From: Rheum nobile | Taxonomy: Eukaryota; Streptophyta; Magnoliopsida; Caryophyllales; Polygonaceae | Assembly (NCBI GenBank): GCA_027886185.1 | Contig: WOAB01000152.1 | Span: 823,001 to 887,000, forward strand | Direction: 5' to 3' | DNA length: 64,000 nucleotides | In this document: positions 1 through 10,835 of the stretch, piece by piece | How positions within the stretch are numbered: the first letter of the stretch is position 1 | How the letters are laid out: each line of letters opens with the position of its first letter | Notes under the pieces: generated by a model | The model's database searches: none | Told to the model about the DNA's origin: nothing | Seen by the model: the letters and a program-made list of their open reading frames with translations, nothing else | Made by a program: the position numbers and the translations under genes

Positions 1-98
1 ATAACCTTGTAAACACTTGTCTTGATCATATGGACGATGTTGTCAGTGGTCAGCTCGTTGCCTTTAAAGATTTTCAAGTTCCTTGCCTTCCATATGAA

Positions 99-614
99 TT
101 AGATTGTGGCTTCAAGTGAAATCCTTTTGGCCTTGCGTTTATGAGCACGGACGCCTCCTTTGCCCGAAAGCTTTGTCAATGTCTCATCCATAGTGGTTGG
201 GTTGCCCAAAATTTTGATCCAATTCTTGATTTGCTGCCAAATATCTTGGCTGAACTTGCACTGAAAGAACAAGTGGTCGATGGATTCTCTCCCAGCTGGG
301 CACAAGGGGCAGGCTGGGTCAAGTTGGAGGAAGCCCAGCCTGTCCTATGTGGGGAACGCCCTTCGCATTGCGAGCCAAACGATGAAAGCGTGCTTAGGCG
401 TAATGCCTGATTGCCACACCACTTTTGCCCAACTGACCTGTACTCTAGGTTTCCTGAAGATCCCATAAGCAGCCCCCATATTGATGTTGCCAATGCTTGA
501 CGTAGAGTTGTGCTTATCAATGGCTCCATCGACTGTCCCTTCGATCTTGACTAAGGTGTCCCTGACCAGCCGAATCTCTTTGAGGAAAGGCGAGTCCCTG
601 GGGTGGCCAATCAA
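99..614 (-). pseudogene. LINE zf-RVT (zinc-binding RT-associated) segment, broken
   Basis: C-terminal part of LINE ORF2, after the RT. Overlapping frames carry SWAKVVWQSGITPKHAFIVWLAMRRAFPT (positions about 430-345), CPAGRESIDHLFFQCKFSQ and IWQQIKNWI. These match the zf-RVT pattern of plant LINEs, in which a Trp-rich stretch is followed by a Cys...HLFFxC motif. At least one frameshift splits it near 300. Confidence 0.75.
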
Positions 615-692
615 GTGCCAAACATCTGAAGAATGAAGGAATTCCTGGTGAATTCACTTGATCCAGAGCGAATCCTTTTCTGCATGGATGTC

Positions 693-2655
693 CTAGAGAG
701 TATTTGACATGAATGCCGAGTGCCAGGCCTTCAAATTTTTGAGCCCCAGACCCCCTTCTTCTTTGGGGACGTAGACATCATCCCAAGTAACCCTTGCAGT
801 TTTCCAGAGGAAGTTGCGGAAGATTTTGATAATAGACTCCCTCACAACCTTGTGAAGCGGAGTTAAGGGCAACCAAAATCCAATGATGCCTTGGATCACC
901 GATCGAATGAGCTCCACTTTCCCGGCATAGGAGAATGAGGCCCAAGAACAAGACCGAATGCGCTCACTTATTTGATCAAGAAGGGGAGTAAAGTGCCTTG
1001 CACTTAAGCCAGAGGCCACCATCGGGATTCCAAGGTAGCGGAAGGGAAACGAGCCCTCCTGAAATCCAGTGGCTGAGATGATGTCACTCTTCAATGCGCC
1101 TTTGAGCCCAACAATGAAAATGTTAGATTTCAACTCATTCAGGACAAGTCCCGCTTCTTGAAAATTTTCCCAGAGAGTTGATGAAAATCTGGACAGATGG
1201 AAGATCCCCTCTAGCCATTAAGATGATGTCATCCGCAAATGCAAGGTGTGTAAGCCGAAGCACCTCGCATTGTGGATGAAAGTTGAAGTCCGAGTCGGTG
1301 GTAGCCTTGCGGAGGAGCCTAGACAAGTACTCAGTGCATAGCACAAAAAGCAATGGGGAAAGTGGATCACCTTGTCGAAGGCCCTTAGCCCTTTTGAAGT
1401 GCACGTGGAGTTGGCCATTAATGACTACTGAATATGAAGTTGTTGTCACTAACTCCATAATCCATGTAATAAACATCGGAGGGAAGCACAAGCCCTCTAA
1501 GACGCCCCGAATGAAATCCCAAGAGACCAAGTCAAAAGCTTTTTGATGTAATAAACATCGGAGGGAAGCAACTCTTGGACAAGGTGGACGTTGTCTGCAA
1601 GGCTTCTCCCTTTGATGAAAGCAGCTTAGGCCTTATCAACAAGGCCACCCATGAGTGGCCCTAATCTGGTGGCGATAATCTTTGAGATGATCTTGTAGAA
1701 AATATTGCAGCAAGAGATAGGCCTGAAATCCCCAACTCTACTGGCAACTTCTGACTTCAGGATCAAAGCAATGGCTGCATGGTTGACTTGCTTGAGAAGG
1801 GAACTTGAGCGAAAGAATTCCCTGATGCTCTCACAGATAAGCTTCCCCACAGTGCTCCAGGGCATTTGAAAAACTTGGCCGAGAAACCGTCTGGCCCTGG
1901 AGACTTGTCGTCCCCAATGTCCCACAATGCAGCCTTGACTTCCTTATCTATAATCAGTCCAGTGAGCATGTCGCCTTGGCTTGGAGTGACGATGGCACCA
2001 TGCGGTAATATAGTGGGATCCACTCCCTGGAATTCCTCTGAGCTGTCAAAGAGTGCTTGATAGAAAGAGGTGAATTCATAGGCGACTTCAACCTCTAATC
2101 TCATGAATGACTCATCGGCTTTCATGATACGGGCTATGTGATTCCGTCTTGACTTCCTCTTGACCAAGCTATAAAAGAACTTGATGCAACGGTCCGATTG
2201 CAGCGTGAACTTTGACTTGGCCAGTTGGGAGAGGAATAAGAATTCGGCCCTAGCAAGCCGGCTGGCATCGACTTTTTCTAGATAACCAATCCCCGATAGT
2301 GCTCCAATGAGGGGTTGCCTAGGTGTTTTTCTTAGACCAGTTTGAGCTCATCACTAGCTGCCTTGACTCTGGCTGAGATGTGGGAAAAATGCTGCCGGTT
2401 GAGGAGCCTAAGTGGCCTCTTAAGTAACTGGAGTTTCTTACAAAGTTGGAACTGGAGGAAGCCCTCAACAGGTTGTTCCCAAATGCCCTTCACAATGTGC
2501 TGGAAGTCTTTGTGCTCAGTGAACATATTGAAGAACTTAAAGGGATTCCGCTTGGTTGCCTCTATCTTGGTGGACTTGACTAAACATGTAGAATGATTCG
2601 AGAGATGGCACGGGGGAAGAACTGGCCTTCCCAATGATGCTCCCCAGACTACCAA
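693..2655 (-). pseudogene. LINE reverse transcriptase, broken
   Basis: RT region of LINE ORF2. Blocks at 2,655-2,332, 2,167-1,763, 1,925-1,626, 1,530-1,135 and 1,133-693 are consecutive parts in different frames. Diagnostic segments are DKSPGPDGFSAKFFK, DFRPISCCNIFYKIISKI, the palm motif FADDIILMARGD near 1,240, and FRYLGIPMVASGLSARHF near 1,040, the block that follows the RT core in plant LINEs. Frameshifts and a short duplicated stretch around 1,545-1,570 (repeating bases near 1,468-1,490) show decay. Confidence 0.85.
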
Positions 2656-3265
2656 GCATCATTGGCCATAAGACGGTCGAGCTTGCTACAAATTGTCCCA
2701 TTGGACCAAGTAAGCAAGTTTCCAGCCGAACGGATGTCACTGACCCCGGCAGCAGCAACACACTCAGCTAAATCAGCAATCTCACGCAAGGTGACTTCAC
2801 TGGCCCCATTTACTCTCTCATCTGGACGCAGAATGCTATTAAAGTCCTCAAACACAATCCATGGAGAAACGCAGCTTTGGCTGAATGCAACAAGCTCCTC
2901 CCATAATGGCCTTCGAGCATTGATTGAGTGAAGACCATACACAAAAGTGGCACAAAATATTTCCCTGCTGACTTTGGAAGTAACCTTACAATGAATATGT
3001 TGTGCACTAGAGCCAATGATATCAATAGACAAAATGCAAGGATCACAAAGAATCATAATTCTATCTGCACGGTGTGCGTCGAAATTATGGGCGTGCTCCC
3101 AGCCACAGAATTTCCTTTGCATAATCCTTTTCACCAAGTCAGTGGTGAGCTTCGTTCCAGGATTCCCAACAAGCAAATGCCTTGCTCGTTGAGAAACTTT
3201 CTCGCACCATCTTGTTTATGGGACTGATGGAAGCCCCTTATGATCTAAGCTCCGATAATCATGAT
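2649..3265 (-). pseudogene. LINE endonuclease domain (EEP/APE-like), broken
   Basis: This is the target-nicking endonuclease part of LINE ORF2. The readable block at 3,176-2,649 includes FVYGLHSINARRPLWEEL, then a VFEDFNSIL motif equivalent to the GDFN motif of the exonuclease-endonuclease-phosphatase fold (Gly replaced by Glu, catalytic Asp-Phe-Asn kept), then LTWSNG and SKLDRLMAN, the usual end of this domain. The first part of the domain (3,265-3,180) is out of frame. It lies directly upstream of the RT region on the same strand, as expected for ORF2. Confidence 0.75.
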
Positions 3266-3409
3266 GAAAGAACTGGGCTGAGCCCAAGCCTTTGATGCGG
3301 ATTTGGAGTTGAAGTAGCCTTACCCTTAGCGGAATATCGCCCCATAATTCCCTTGACTAACCGAGGATGGGGCGCCTCGGTCTTGGCTGCCATTAGTCGT
3401 GCAGATTTC

Positions 3410-4720
3410 CTAGTGAAAGCAAGGCCCTTTGGGAGGGACCTTATTTCTGCCACTTTGATCCACGTGGGATGGTGGTGCTTGGTTTGGCTCGGAGCTAGCT
3501 ACAATGGCTATCTTTTGCTTACGTGACACCACAAGCGCAAATTCCTCCTCAGAGGCGGACTCATTTGTATATCCGTGGCCAGTCTTAGGCGACTCAAGGG
3601 CGGACTCCGAAACATGTGATTGGCAGTCTGATGCTTCAAGTCCCATAAAAGGAGAGGCCTTGAGGGCATTGGGGAGGCCCTTTGAAGGCGGGGTAGTCAT
3701 TCCCTCCTTGGCAACTGGTGTCGCGCTCCCCTCTGGAGGTGAAGGCGTTGGAGCTTTCTCTATGGCACTCGCCGGGATTTTGGGGATAGTTTCGCCACCC
3801 TTGGCCTGGGTGGCAGTTGGGATCTTACAAGACCTCGTGTTGTGCTTGAAGTTGTGGCACCTCGTGCAATAGGCAGGAATGTTCTCGTAGAACACGTCGT
3901 AGCTCTTGACCGTTCCATTGCTAAACTTCAAAGCAACAGAATTTAGTAATGGTTGGTTTAGATCAACCTCCACTAGGACCCTTGCATACTTGAGCTTTTA
4001 TTTGGTTCGAGTCAACATATATGTGTACATGGGGTGCCCACTTTGGACATCATTCCCCCCAATATGTCATCAGTCCAAAAATGAGGCCTGAGTCGCTCAA
4101 AACGGACCCAAACTGGAGTCTTGATTTCGCTGACCCCTCGAATTCAAACCCTTCGGGCACCTCCTTGAGCAATAAGGGCCGGCCATAGGCAAAGTAAGGG
4201 CCCCCACAAAGGACAGCATCCAAGTCCTCCTCCGATAGGAATTTAAAGATCAACCACCCGGAAGAATATGGGGTGTATTGATACTTCACTTTCCATGAAG
4301 CGCAAATGTCAAGAAGCGCATTCTTCCCCGGGACTTCATGCTTCTTTTATGGCCCCATGCTTCTTTTATGGATAGAATTTCATGATCCAAGACTTCCACA
4401 TAGTCGTCATTGCTGGCAATGAATTTTAGCCTAGAGCCAAGCTTGAATCCATTTCGGTTGTCCTTGAACAAGTTGGCCCAAGGAGCCTTGGGCTTGGCAG
4501 CGGCTGGGGCACTTGGGGCATCGGGAGCAGCAGGTGCTTCATGGGTGCTGGGGTAGCCGGGACTAGTGATAGCGGTCAGAGCGTCTGAAGTGCCTTGGAC
4601 TCCAAGAGAAAGGCCGGCAAGGGGAGCAGCAGGGAGGTGGTGGAGGCGCGAATCATGGCTGGCGGCGACGGGGGTGAGCATGGAAAGGGGTTTCTCACTC
4701 TGTTTTCCTTGGGAGTTTCT
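3410..4720 (-). pseudogene. LINE ORF1 (gag-like, DUF4283 plus zinc knuckle), broken
   Basis: ORF1 proteins of plant LINEs bind element RNA. Three blocks are visible. At 4,720-4,290 is an Ala/Pro-rich N-terminal region. At 4,289-4,050 is a DUF4283-like block with the motif GWLIFKFLSEEDLDAVL and a following GGPYFAYGRPLLL. At 3,973-3,410 is a segment with one zinc knuckle, CTRCHNFKHNTRSC (CX2CX4HX4C-like), followed by a Pro/Ser-rich tail. The blocks are in different frames, so at least two frameshifts separate them. No start is assigned with certainty. Confidence 0.75.
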
Positions 4721-4742
4721 CTCTCTTTGGGAGCGTTTGACT

Positions 4743-5360
4743 ACCAACCATATATGAGTATGACCCCTCTTAAAATTCTTGAAATCAACAACAGTGGCAC
4801 CTACATTAGCATATGAACCCACTAAATTCTTGTACACCTTGTAGCTCTTTATTACACCGACATTGGATTTTAGGCACTTCATAATGAAATCCTGGTGAAA
4901 TGGATTCACTTATCTATTGTCTTTCGAAAAATGTTTTTTAGACTCCTGCAGCATCGGATGTGTACGTCGACACTCAAAATTTGTCACGCGGTACCCTTCA
5001 CATCCTGCATATCGATAAATGATTCTAGCATTACATCTGCACCTACTAGACGCCCTCCTTCTTTTAACATCGTCACCACCAGTGGAATTAAACTCAGCAA
5101 AAGGCGATACATGTTTGTATCCTTCTCTATTGCAAACAAGGTACTTCCAAATAATAATATTCGATCGATCATTGGATTTTTAGTTGAACCCACACGCACA
5201 TCAAAACCACATGCTTGTGCATAGGTGTGGTAAAATTAAATAGCATGTTCAAGATTATGAAAAAGTTGTCCAACATATGGCTTCAACTCATCATTGCACA
5301 TGGGAGTATGATACTCAGTATTATTCCCCGGAGAAAGAGGAATCACATTTTCCTCAATTT
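4743..5360 (-). pseudogene. FAR1-related (FRS/FHY3 type) protein, 5' half, interrupted by LINE
   Basis: FAR1-related proteins derive from Mutator transposases and bind DNA through an N-terminal WRKY-GCM1-like zinc finger. Reading down the minus strand from about 5,300 gives KPYVGQLFHNLEHAI, an in-frame stop, FYHTYAQACGFDVR, then after a frame change WKYLVCNREGYKHVSPF, CRCNARIIYRY, and RTHPMLQESKKHF. This is the FAR1 DNA-binding domain in order. After another stop, NVGVIKSYKVYKNLVGSYANVGAT matches the following segment of FRS5-like proteins. The match stops abruptly near 4,743 where LINE sequence begins. Multiple stops mark a pseudogene. The missing 3' half, if kept, should lie left of the window. 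Confidence 0.7.
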
Positions 5361-6208
5361 TACCCTTTCCTGAAAATAAGTATATAGAAAATATTAGTAA
5401 AACTTGAGGAATATTTGGAAGTTATGTGTGCATAACATTTCTAAATTTATGTGTTCATAGATATTCGAGCATGTGTGCATATGTGTTGACTCGTGTGTTC
5501 TTGTAATACTTATTCGTAAAAACTGAAAGCATTTGTTGAAGTTGTGGCATAACATTTCTCTTGTGTTCATAAATAAACAGACATGTGTGCATATTATTTG
5601 ACTAATGAGTTCATGTTCAATTAACAAAAGTGTGCGTCGTGATATTATAATGTAAATTGAGAATGTCTTCATCATTTCATATGTGTGTATAACTAGAATG
5701 TAATCGTGTTCATTGATTCAGCGAAAAATTCATCATCCAAAAGTACAAAACACAAAATATAGTACAAACAACATATCAAAACATTCATTAATCCCTCACA
5801 AAATCTCAGTGAAAATTCAAGGTCAATACATTCAAACAAGCAACATATCAATACATTCAATCCCTCTTAATATCTTAGTGAAAAATTCAAAGTCAATACA
5901 TTCAAAGAAGCACGAAGAGATTTCTGCAAAATAACATCGATTCAAGCTTGCTTGGATCCATAATACTTCAGTATTAGAGGTTGAGATCGAGCTAAATCAG
6001 AGAAAAATCGAGTCAAATAAGGTCACAAAAATCAGAGAGATAGAGGAACATGAACTGAATGCAAAAATCCACGAGCGAGAGATTCAGGAAAGAACGAGAG
6101 AGATCCAAGAAAGCAATGGAGCAGTGAACGAACGCAAAATCAAGGAGCGAGAAAAAAATTGTTTTTCGGTCGATGCATCATTCACGCACCCATCCTTCAG
6201 CCAACAGG
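5361..6208. other. AT-rich spacer upstream of FAR1-like pseudogene
   Basis: I find no gene here. The stretch 5,400-5,720 has irregular repeats of GTGTTCATA and TGTGTGCATA words, resembling subterminal repeats of Mutator-like elements. The stretch 5,745-5,925 contains a loose direct repeat (AACATATCAA...ACATTCA...AATCCCTC...). It could be the promoter and terminus of the element that carried the FAR1-like gene, but no terminal inverted repeat was identified. Confidence 0.4.
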
Positions 6209-6891
6209 TGTTGGGCCCAGCATCTCCCTTGGAAGTCAGATCGGGCGAGATAAGCCCAAGCCCAAGACGAGTCGAAAGAACAGGGGAAAAACGTAGAGGA
6301 GTCGTCGAAGCCTCCCCAGTCGAACGCTGCCCGACAAATCGCGAAGATCTCGCGGAGCATTAATATGCTAGGATGGAGCAACGGCCACAGCATTCAAGCA
6401 CCACAATAATGGCAGAAATTAAGTACAGAATCCCAGCAATCACTCCCGGAATTGAAGACAAGATCTGGCAAGATCACAAGGAAACGGTCAGAAGAAAAGG
6501 CACTTACCATATTTGGATTCGAAAGAGATAAGAGGGGGAAGAGAGCTGGAAAGAGGGGGACAGAGCATACTCTCACGCATAATTAACTCTGAAAATACGC
6601 ACGCATAAGCAGGGGATCTTCACCACTCACCCCGTTGAGAAACACCGCTCTACGCCCACCGATCAAACATCGTTATATCTGGTCGAATCCAGTCTGACCT
6701 ACTCCCCTCTAAGGATAAGTTGTAATCCGACTTAATTCGATTGTCAACACGTTAATAAAACTATCTCGCTACTTCATATTTGCTTTTTATTTGTTGATTG
6801 TCTACTTGGTTTAGATTGATTTTTGTTACCCGATCGACTTGTTACCCCGTCTAAGGCGATTTAGGTCGTCTGATCTTTTCGCCCCAAAACA
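6209..6891 (+). repeat. Candidate 5' LTR of the gypsy element
   Basis: The LTR end is well supported: sequence ending CCCCAAAACA at 6,891 is followed one base later by the primer-binding-like TTTGGCGCCCACCGTGGGGC. The start is inferred from TGTTGGGCCC at 6,209, which gives TG...CA ends and short inverted termini. No second LTR exists in the window, so the 683-bp length is unconfirmed. Confidence 0.45.
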
Positions 6892-6892
6892 A

Positions 6893-6912
6893 TTTGGCGC
6901 CCACCGTGGGGC
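6893..6912 (+). other. Primer-binding region of the gypsy element
   Basis: TTTGGCGCCCACCGTGGGGC lies immediately after the CA end of the inferred 5' LTR. This phrase is the usual leader start of many plant non-chromoviral gypsy elements. The priming tRNA is not assigned. Confidence 0.6.
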
Positions 6913-6947
6913 AACTTGCCGATCACCCTCCTGAAACCTTCCAAACC

Positions 6948-8130
6948 ATGACTATCGACCCACCTACCAACACTGAAGAACCACGTCTTGAAGACGATAC
7001 TCAAGCTCTAGGAAACACGGCCGAAAATCCTACTCCAACCCAATTCCAAGAGCTTTCCCAGAAAATGACCGCCCTCCAAGAGGAACTAGCCCAGCAACGC
7101 CAAAAGACCGAAACCTTAGCCACCCTGTCGACCCAATCCGAGGCCGAGATCGCGCAGCTAACCCGTGAAAATGAGTCTCTTAAGTCACATGTACAATCAA
7201 TGGCCTCAGGGTCTAGGAACATGCCTATCCACAGCAGCGTCCGAACGCGCCTCGACATGGATAGCATCGAGCCGACACCTCCGAACATACGACGGCTCGG
7301 ACACACAGAGGGTACATCTCGAACTCCTTTTGCTAATCCGTTTTCGACTAACAATATCGCTTTTTCCACACCGATCGGGTCGGCAGGGGCCCGAATCGAC
7401 GAACCGCAGGTTACCAATCCGCCAAACATCCTAGCTCTTGTCCAGCAGACACTCGACCGATACATGAAGACGATCGATGATCGCTTCACTAGGCTTCCGG
7501 GAGTCCCACAACCAATCAAGAAGGAAGCGTCCGGCGGATTCGAAGAATCCCCATTCTCCGAAGAAATCGCTAAGGTCGAGATCCCCAAGAAGTTTCATCT
7601 CCCCAACATGGCGACATTCGACGGCACTAGCGACCCAGATGACCATATCTCTCTCTATAAACAAAAACCAATGGTTGCATCCGTTTCAAGGGAGAGCCGC
7701 GAGGCTGTCATGTGTAAAAGCTTTGGCACGACCCTCGCGGGTCCCGCACTAACTTGATTTATGCTTTTGCCTCAGGGAATGATTGCATCATTTGCAGATC
7801 TGGTCAACTCTTTCAAGAGTCAGTTCGCTAGCATTCGGAGGCTCGAAAGACAATCGAGTGACCTCTACCGACTCACACAAAGGTATAACGAACCTCTCTG
7901 AAATTACCTCAACAGGTACAATAAAGAGAAAGTGGTGATTCCCCATTGCGACGTCACCACCTCCATCGAATCCTTCCGACAAGGTCTAGTCAAAGACAGC
8001 AATCTCTACAACGAGATCACCAAGTACCTGTGTAGAAGTTTCAAAGATGTCCAGACCAAGACCATCCGATCGTAAAAAACCCCTCCGACAACCGTCGAGA
8101 CAGACGTCATCATCCCTATTCTCGTAATCG
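6948..8130 (+). pseudogene. Gypsy gag polyprotein, broken
   Basis: Gag forms the virus-like particle. The first ATG after the primer site is at 6,948. The N-terminal third has a predicted coiled coil (roughly residues 35-85, rich in Gln/Glu/Leu heptads such as TALQEELAQQRQKTETLATL). Next comes a Ser/Thr/Pro-rich linker, then FHLPNMATFDGTSDPDDHISLYK, the start of the retrotransposon gag domain. A stop at 7,755-7,757 interrupts it; the same domain goes on after it with FADLVNSFKSQFASIRR and YNEPL, then another stop. At least three stops or shifts occur before 8,130. Confidence 0.75.
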
Positions 8131-8194
8131 AAACGAGCCGAACCAGGTAAACTCTTTCCAACACAGATCGCAGGATTGGAGAGACGGCCCAGCG

Positions 8195-9034
8195 TTGCCT
8201 CCTAGGGTCCAATATTATAACTTCAATGTTTCCGTGTCGGAGCTCGTCAAGAGTTTCGAAAAATATGGGAAAGAGGTAAGATGGCCCCGAAAGAGCGACC
8301 GACCAGACGTCAAGAAAGACATGAGCCGATGGTGTGAATTCCACGGCGACCACGGTCATTCGACCGACGAGTGCATCACCCTGCGAAAGGAGGTCGCTAG
8401 ACTATTGGCGCAGGGGCTCCTACGCGACGTAATCTCGGAGCGAGCAAAAGCCACCATGGAACGACGAGATCAGGTAAAGCAAAACAAACCCCCATCTCCT
8501 GTCCATACAAAAGTAGTCAATACTATTTCAGGTGGTTCGGACATATGTGGAAACACATACTCCGCGGCTAAGCGGCATGCAAAGGAAAGCAAGAGCGATA
8601 GACCCGAGGCGTCAGAACTCAAGCCAAGAAAGGTCACTGACCTTCCGACGGTCACATTCGACGAGTCCGACTCCGACGGATCAGAAAGTCATCACGACGG
8701 TCTGGTAATCTCTTTGTCCATTGGGAATTGCTTAATACGAAGAGTACTAATTGATACAGGGAGTTCGACCAATCTTCTAACCCTCGACGCCCTTAAAGAA
8801 ATGGGTCTGACTGAAAATGACCTAGTCAAAAAGTCTACTCCATTGGTCGGGTTCAGCGGTGAGGTTAAGCATACGACTGGCGAAATCGTCCTAACAACAT
8901 ACGTTGGAGGAATCAACCAACAGGTGAAATTCTTAGTCCTAGATTGTCCGTCTCCCTATAATTGTATTATTGGCAGGCCATGGATACACGCAATGAAGGC
9001 GGTACCCTCGACGTATCATCAAGTTCCCCACTGA
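8195..9034 (+). pseudogene. Gypsy gag C-terminus and aspartic protease
   Basis: An open frame of 279 codons. Near residues 49-66 is CEFHGDHGHSTDECITLRKE, the Cys/His motif that takes the place of a zinc knuckle in this gypsy group. Near residues 183-200 is LIDTGSSTNLLTLDALKEMG, the retropepsin active site with its Asp-Thr-Gly triad intact. The segment ends CIIGRPWIHAMKAVPSTYHQ, the conserved protease C-terminus, before a stop at 9,034. The frame is open, but it is cut off from upstream gag and downstream RT by stops. Confidence 0.8.
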
Positions 9035-9173
9035 GTGGGGAGTCCAAGAAATCAAAGGAGATCAAAGGACCGCTAAGGAGTGTTGCGTCGCCTCTATGAA
9101 AAGCGTCGTCGAACACAAGACCGCATAGCAACCACAGAGCGGTGAAGGACCTAGTCGGTACGTCGAACCAAAA

Positions 9174-10807
9174 ATGGAAAAACTCGACGAGATCGTACTA
9201 GATCCTTCAAAGCCAAACCAAACGGTAAGGGTCGGGTCGGACTTAGACGACTCGACCAGACGACAGCTCCTCGATTTTCTCAGGACCAATGCCGACTGTT
9301 TCGCATGGTCGCATGAGGACATGGTCGGAATATCTCCAAGCATTATTACTCATAAATTAAATGTAGATCCATCTCATCCCCCTGTCAAGCAAAAAGGCAG
9401 GAAGTTCGCCCCCGAGCGGAACAAGGTAGTCGACGACGAAGTCAAAAGCTTATTAGAAACAGGGAAGATAAGGGAAGTCCACTACCCCGAGTGGTTGGCC
9501 AACGTGGTCGTAGTCCAGAAGAAGAACAGCAAGTGGAGAGTCTGCATCGACTTCACAGATCTCAACAAGGCTTGTCCTAAAGACTCGTTTCCACTACCCC
9601 ACATCGACGCCATGGTAAACGCTACAGCAGGACACAAAATGCTTACCTTCATGGACGCTTTCAGTGGCTACAACCAAATCCTCATGGAACCAGAAGACCA
9701 AGAAAAAACAGTATTCGTCACTAGCCAAGGTATCTATTGTTACAAAGTGATGCCATTTGGTCTAAAAATGCAGGGGCTACGTATCAACGACTAGTCAACA
9801 AAATGTTCAAAGACCAGATTGGGGACACGATGGAAGTCTACATAGACGATATGTTGGTCAAGTCAAAAAAGAAAGAAGATCATATAGACCACCTTCGCGA
9901 CAGCTTCGAGGTGCTAAAAAGGTACAACATGAAACTGAACCCTACTAAGTTCTCCTTCGGAGTGTCGTCAGGAAAGTTCTTGGGGTACATGGTGACGCAA
10001 AGAGGAATAGAAGCCAGCCCAGACCAGATCAAGGCTCTCATCAACCTTCGGTCCCCCCGATGCATCAAGGACGTACAGAAACTTACAGGTCGGATAGCAG
10101 CCCTGAATAGATTCATCTCGAAGTCGTCCGACAAATGCAAACCCTTACACGATGCTCTCAAGAAGAACAAATCCTTTCAATGGACGGAAGAACACGAAGC
10201 AGCATTCCAGAACTTGAAGGAGTACCTGGCCAGTCCCATGTTATTGACCAAACCCAAAGGCGACAAGCCCTTATTTCTATATCTAGCAGTTTCAGAATCG
10301 GCCGTAAGCGCAGTACTGGTCAGAGAAGAAGAAGGCAAGCAGTCACCGATATACTACGTTAGTCGGATGCTGTTACCGGCAGAAACGAGGTATTCGTCAC
10401 TTGAAAAGCTCGTACTATCACTGGTAATGGCCTCAAATAAACTCAAACCCTATTTCGAATTCCATACTATTATTATCCACACTAATCATCCCATTAGAGT
10501 GATCATGAGGAAGCCCGAGTTCACAGGACGAATGACCAAGTGGGCCATACACCTCAGCGGTTACGACATCGAGTATGAACCCAGGACGGCAATCAAGTCG
10601 CAGGCCTTAGCTGACTTTGTGGCAGATTTCAGCCCGACCCTAGAGCAAGAAGCCACAAGAGAAGCAACACAACTGCTCGCAGCAGAAGAAACATGCACAT
10701 GGGAACTCCACACCGATGGTGCGTCGAACACCAGAGGATCGGGGCTAGGGGTCGTGCTGAAATCGCCACAAGGGGACAAGATAGCCCAGGCCGTAAGATG
10801 TGAATGA
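9174..10807 (+). pseudogene. Gypsy reverse transcriptase and RNase H, frameshifted and truncated
   Basis: The RT makes element cDNA and RNase H removes the RNA strand. Two overlapping frames join near 9,770: 9,174-9,794 contains WRVCIDFTDLNKACPKDSFP, MDAFSGYNQILM and VMPFGLK; 9,737-10,807 contains the catalytic YIDDMLVKS, then the RT thumb (KFLGYMV), the connection domain, and RNase H beginning ELHTDGASNTRGSGLGVV. One base is gained or lost in the A-rich stretch around 9,765-9,772. RNase H is cut short after VRCE, where a stop (10,805) and then foreign TRIM sequence follow. Confidence 0.85.
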
Positions 10808-10835
10808 GACGCAACTAACAACAATATCCCCTTCA

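Larger units (their letters stand above)
1..4742 (-). mobile_element. Degenerate LINE (non-LTR retrotransposon), 3' end beyond window
   Basis: Reading leftward, the minus strand gives, in order, an alanine/proline-rich N-terminal ORF1 segment, a DUF4283-like domain, a zinc knuckle, an endonuclease-like domain, a reverse transcriptase with FADD, and a zf-RVT-like segment. That is the domain order of plant L1-type LINEs. The reading frame is broken many times, so the copy is dead. The right boundary is placed near 4,742, where LINE 5'-leader sequence gives way to FAR1-like coding sequence on the same strand. The left end runs off the window, so no poly(A) tail or target duplication can be checked. 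Confidence 0.85.
6209..10830 (+). mobile_element. Ty3/gypsy LTR retrotransposon (Tat/Retand-like), truncated 3'
   Basis: A plus-strand element with a candidate 5' LTR, a primer-binding region, gag, aspartic protease, RT and RNase H in the gypsy order. The sequence stops in the RNase H domain at about 10,818-10,830 and passes straight into TRIM LTR sequence, so integrase and the 3' LTR are absent. Several stops and frameshifts make it non-functional. The His-rich gag motif and the RT motif YIDDMLVKS are typical of non-chromoviral plant gypsy elements; assignment to the Tat/Retand clade is by resemblance only. Confidence 0.8.

Noticed and set aside
4286..4909. A single 207-residue gene
   Set aside because: The frame is a fusion of FAR1-like residues and LINE ORF1 created by the LINE insertion, not one gene.
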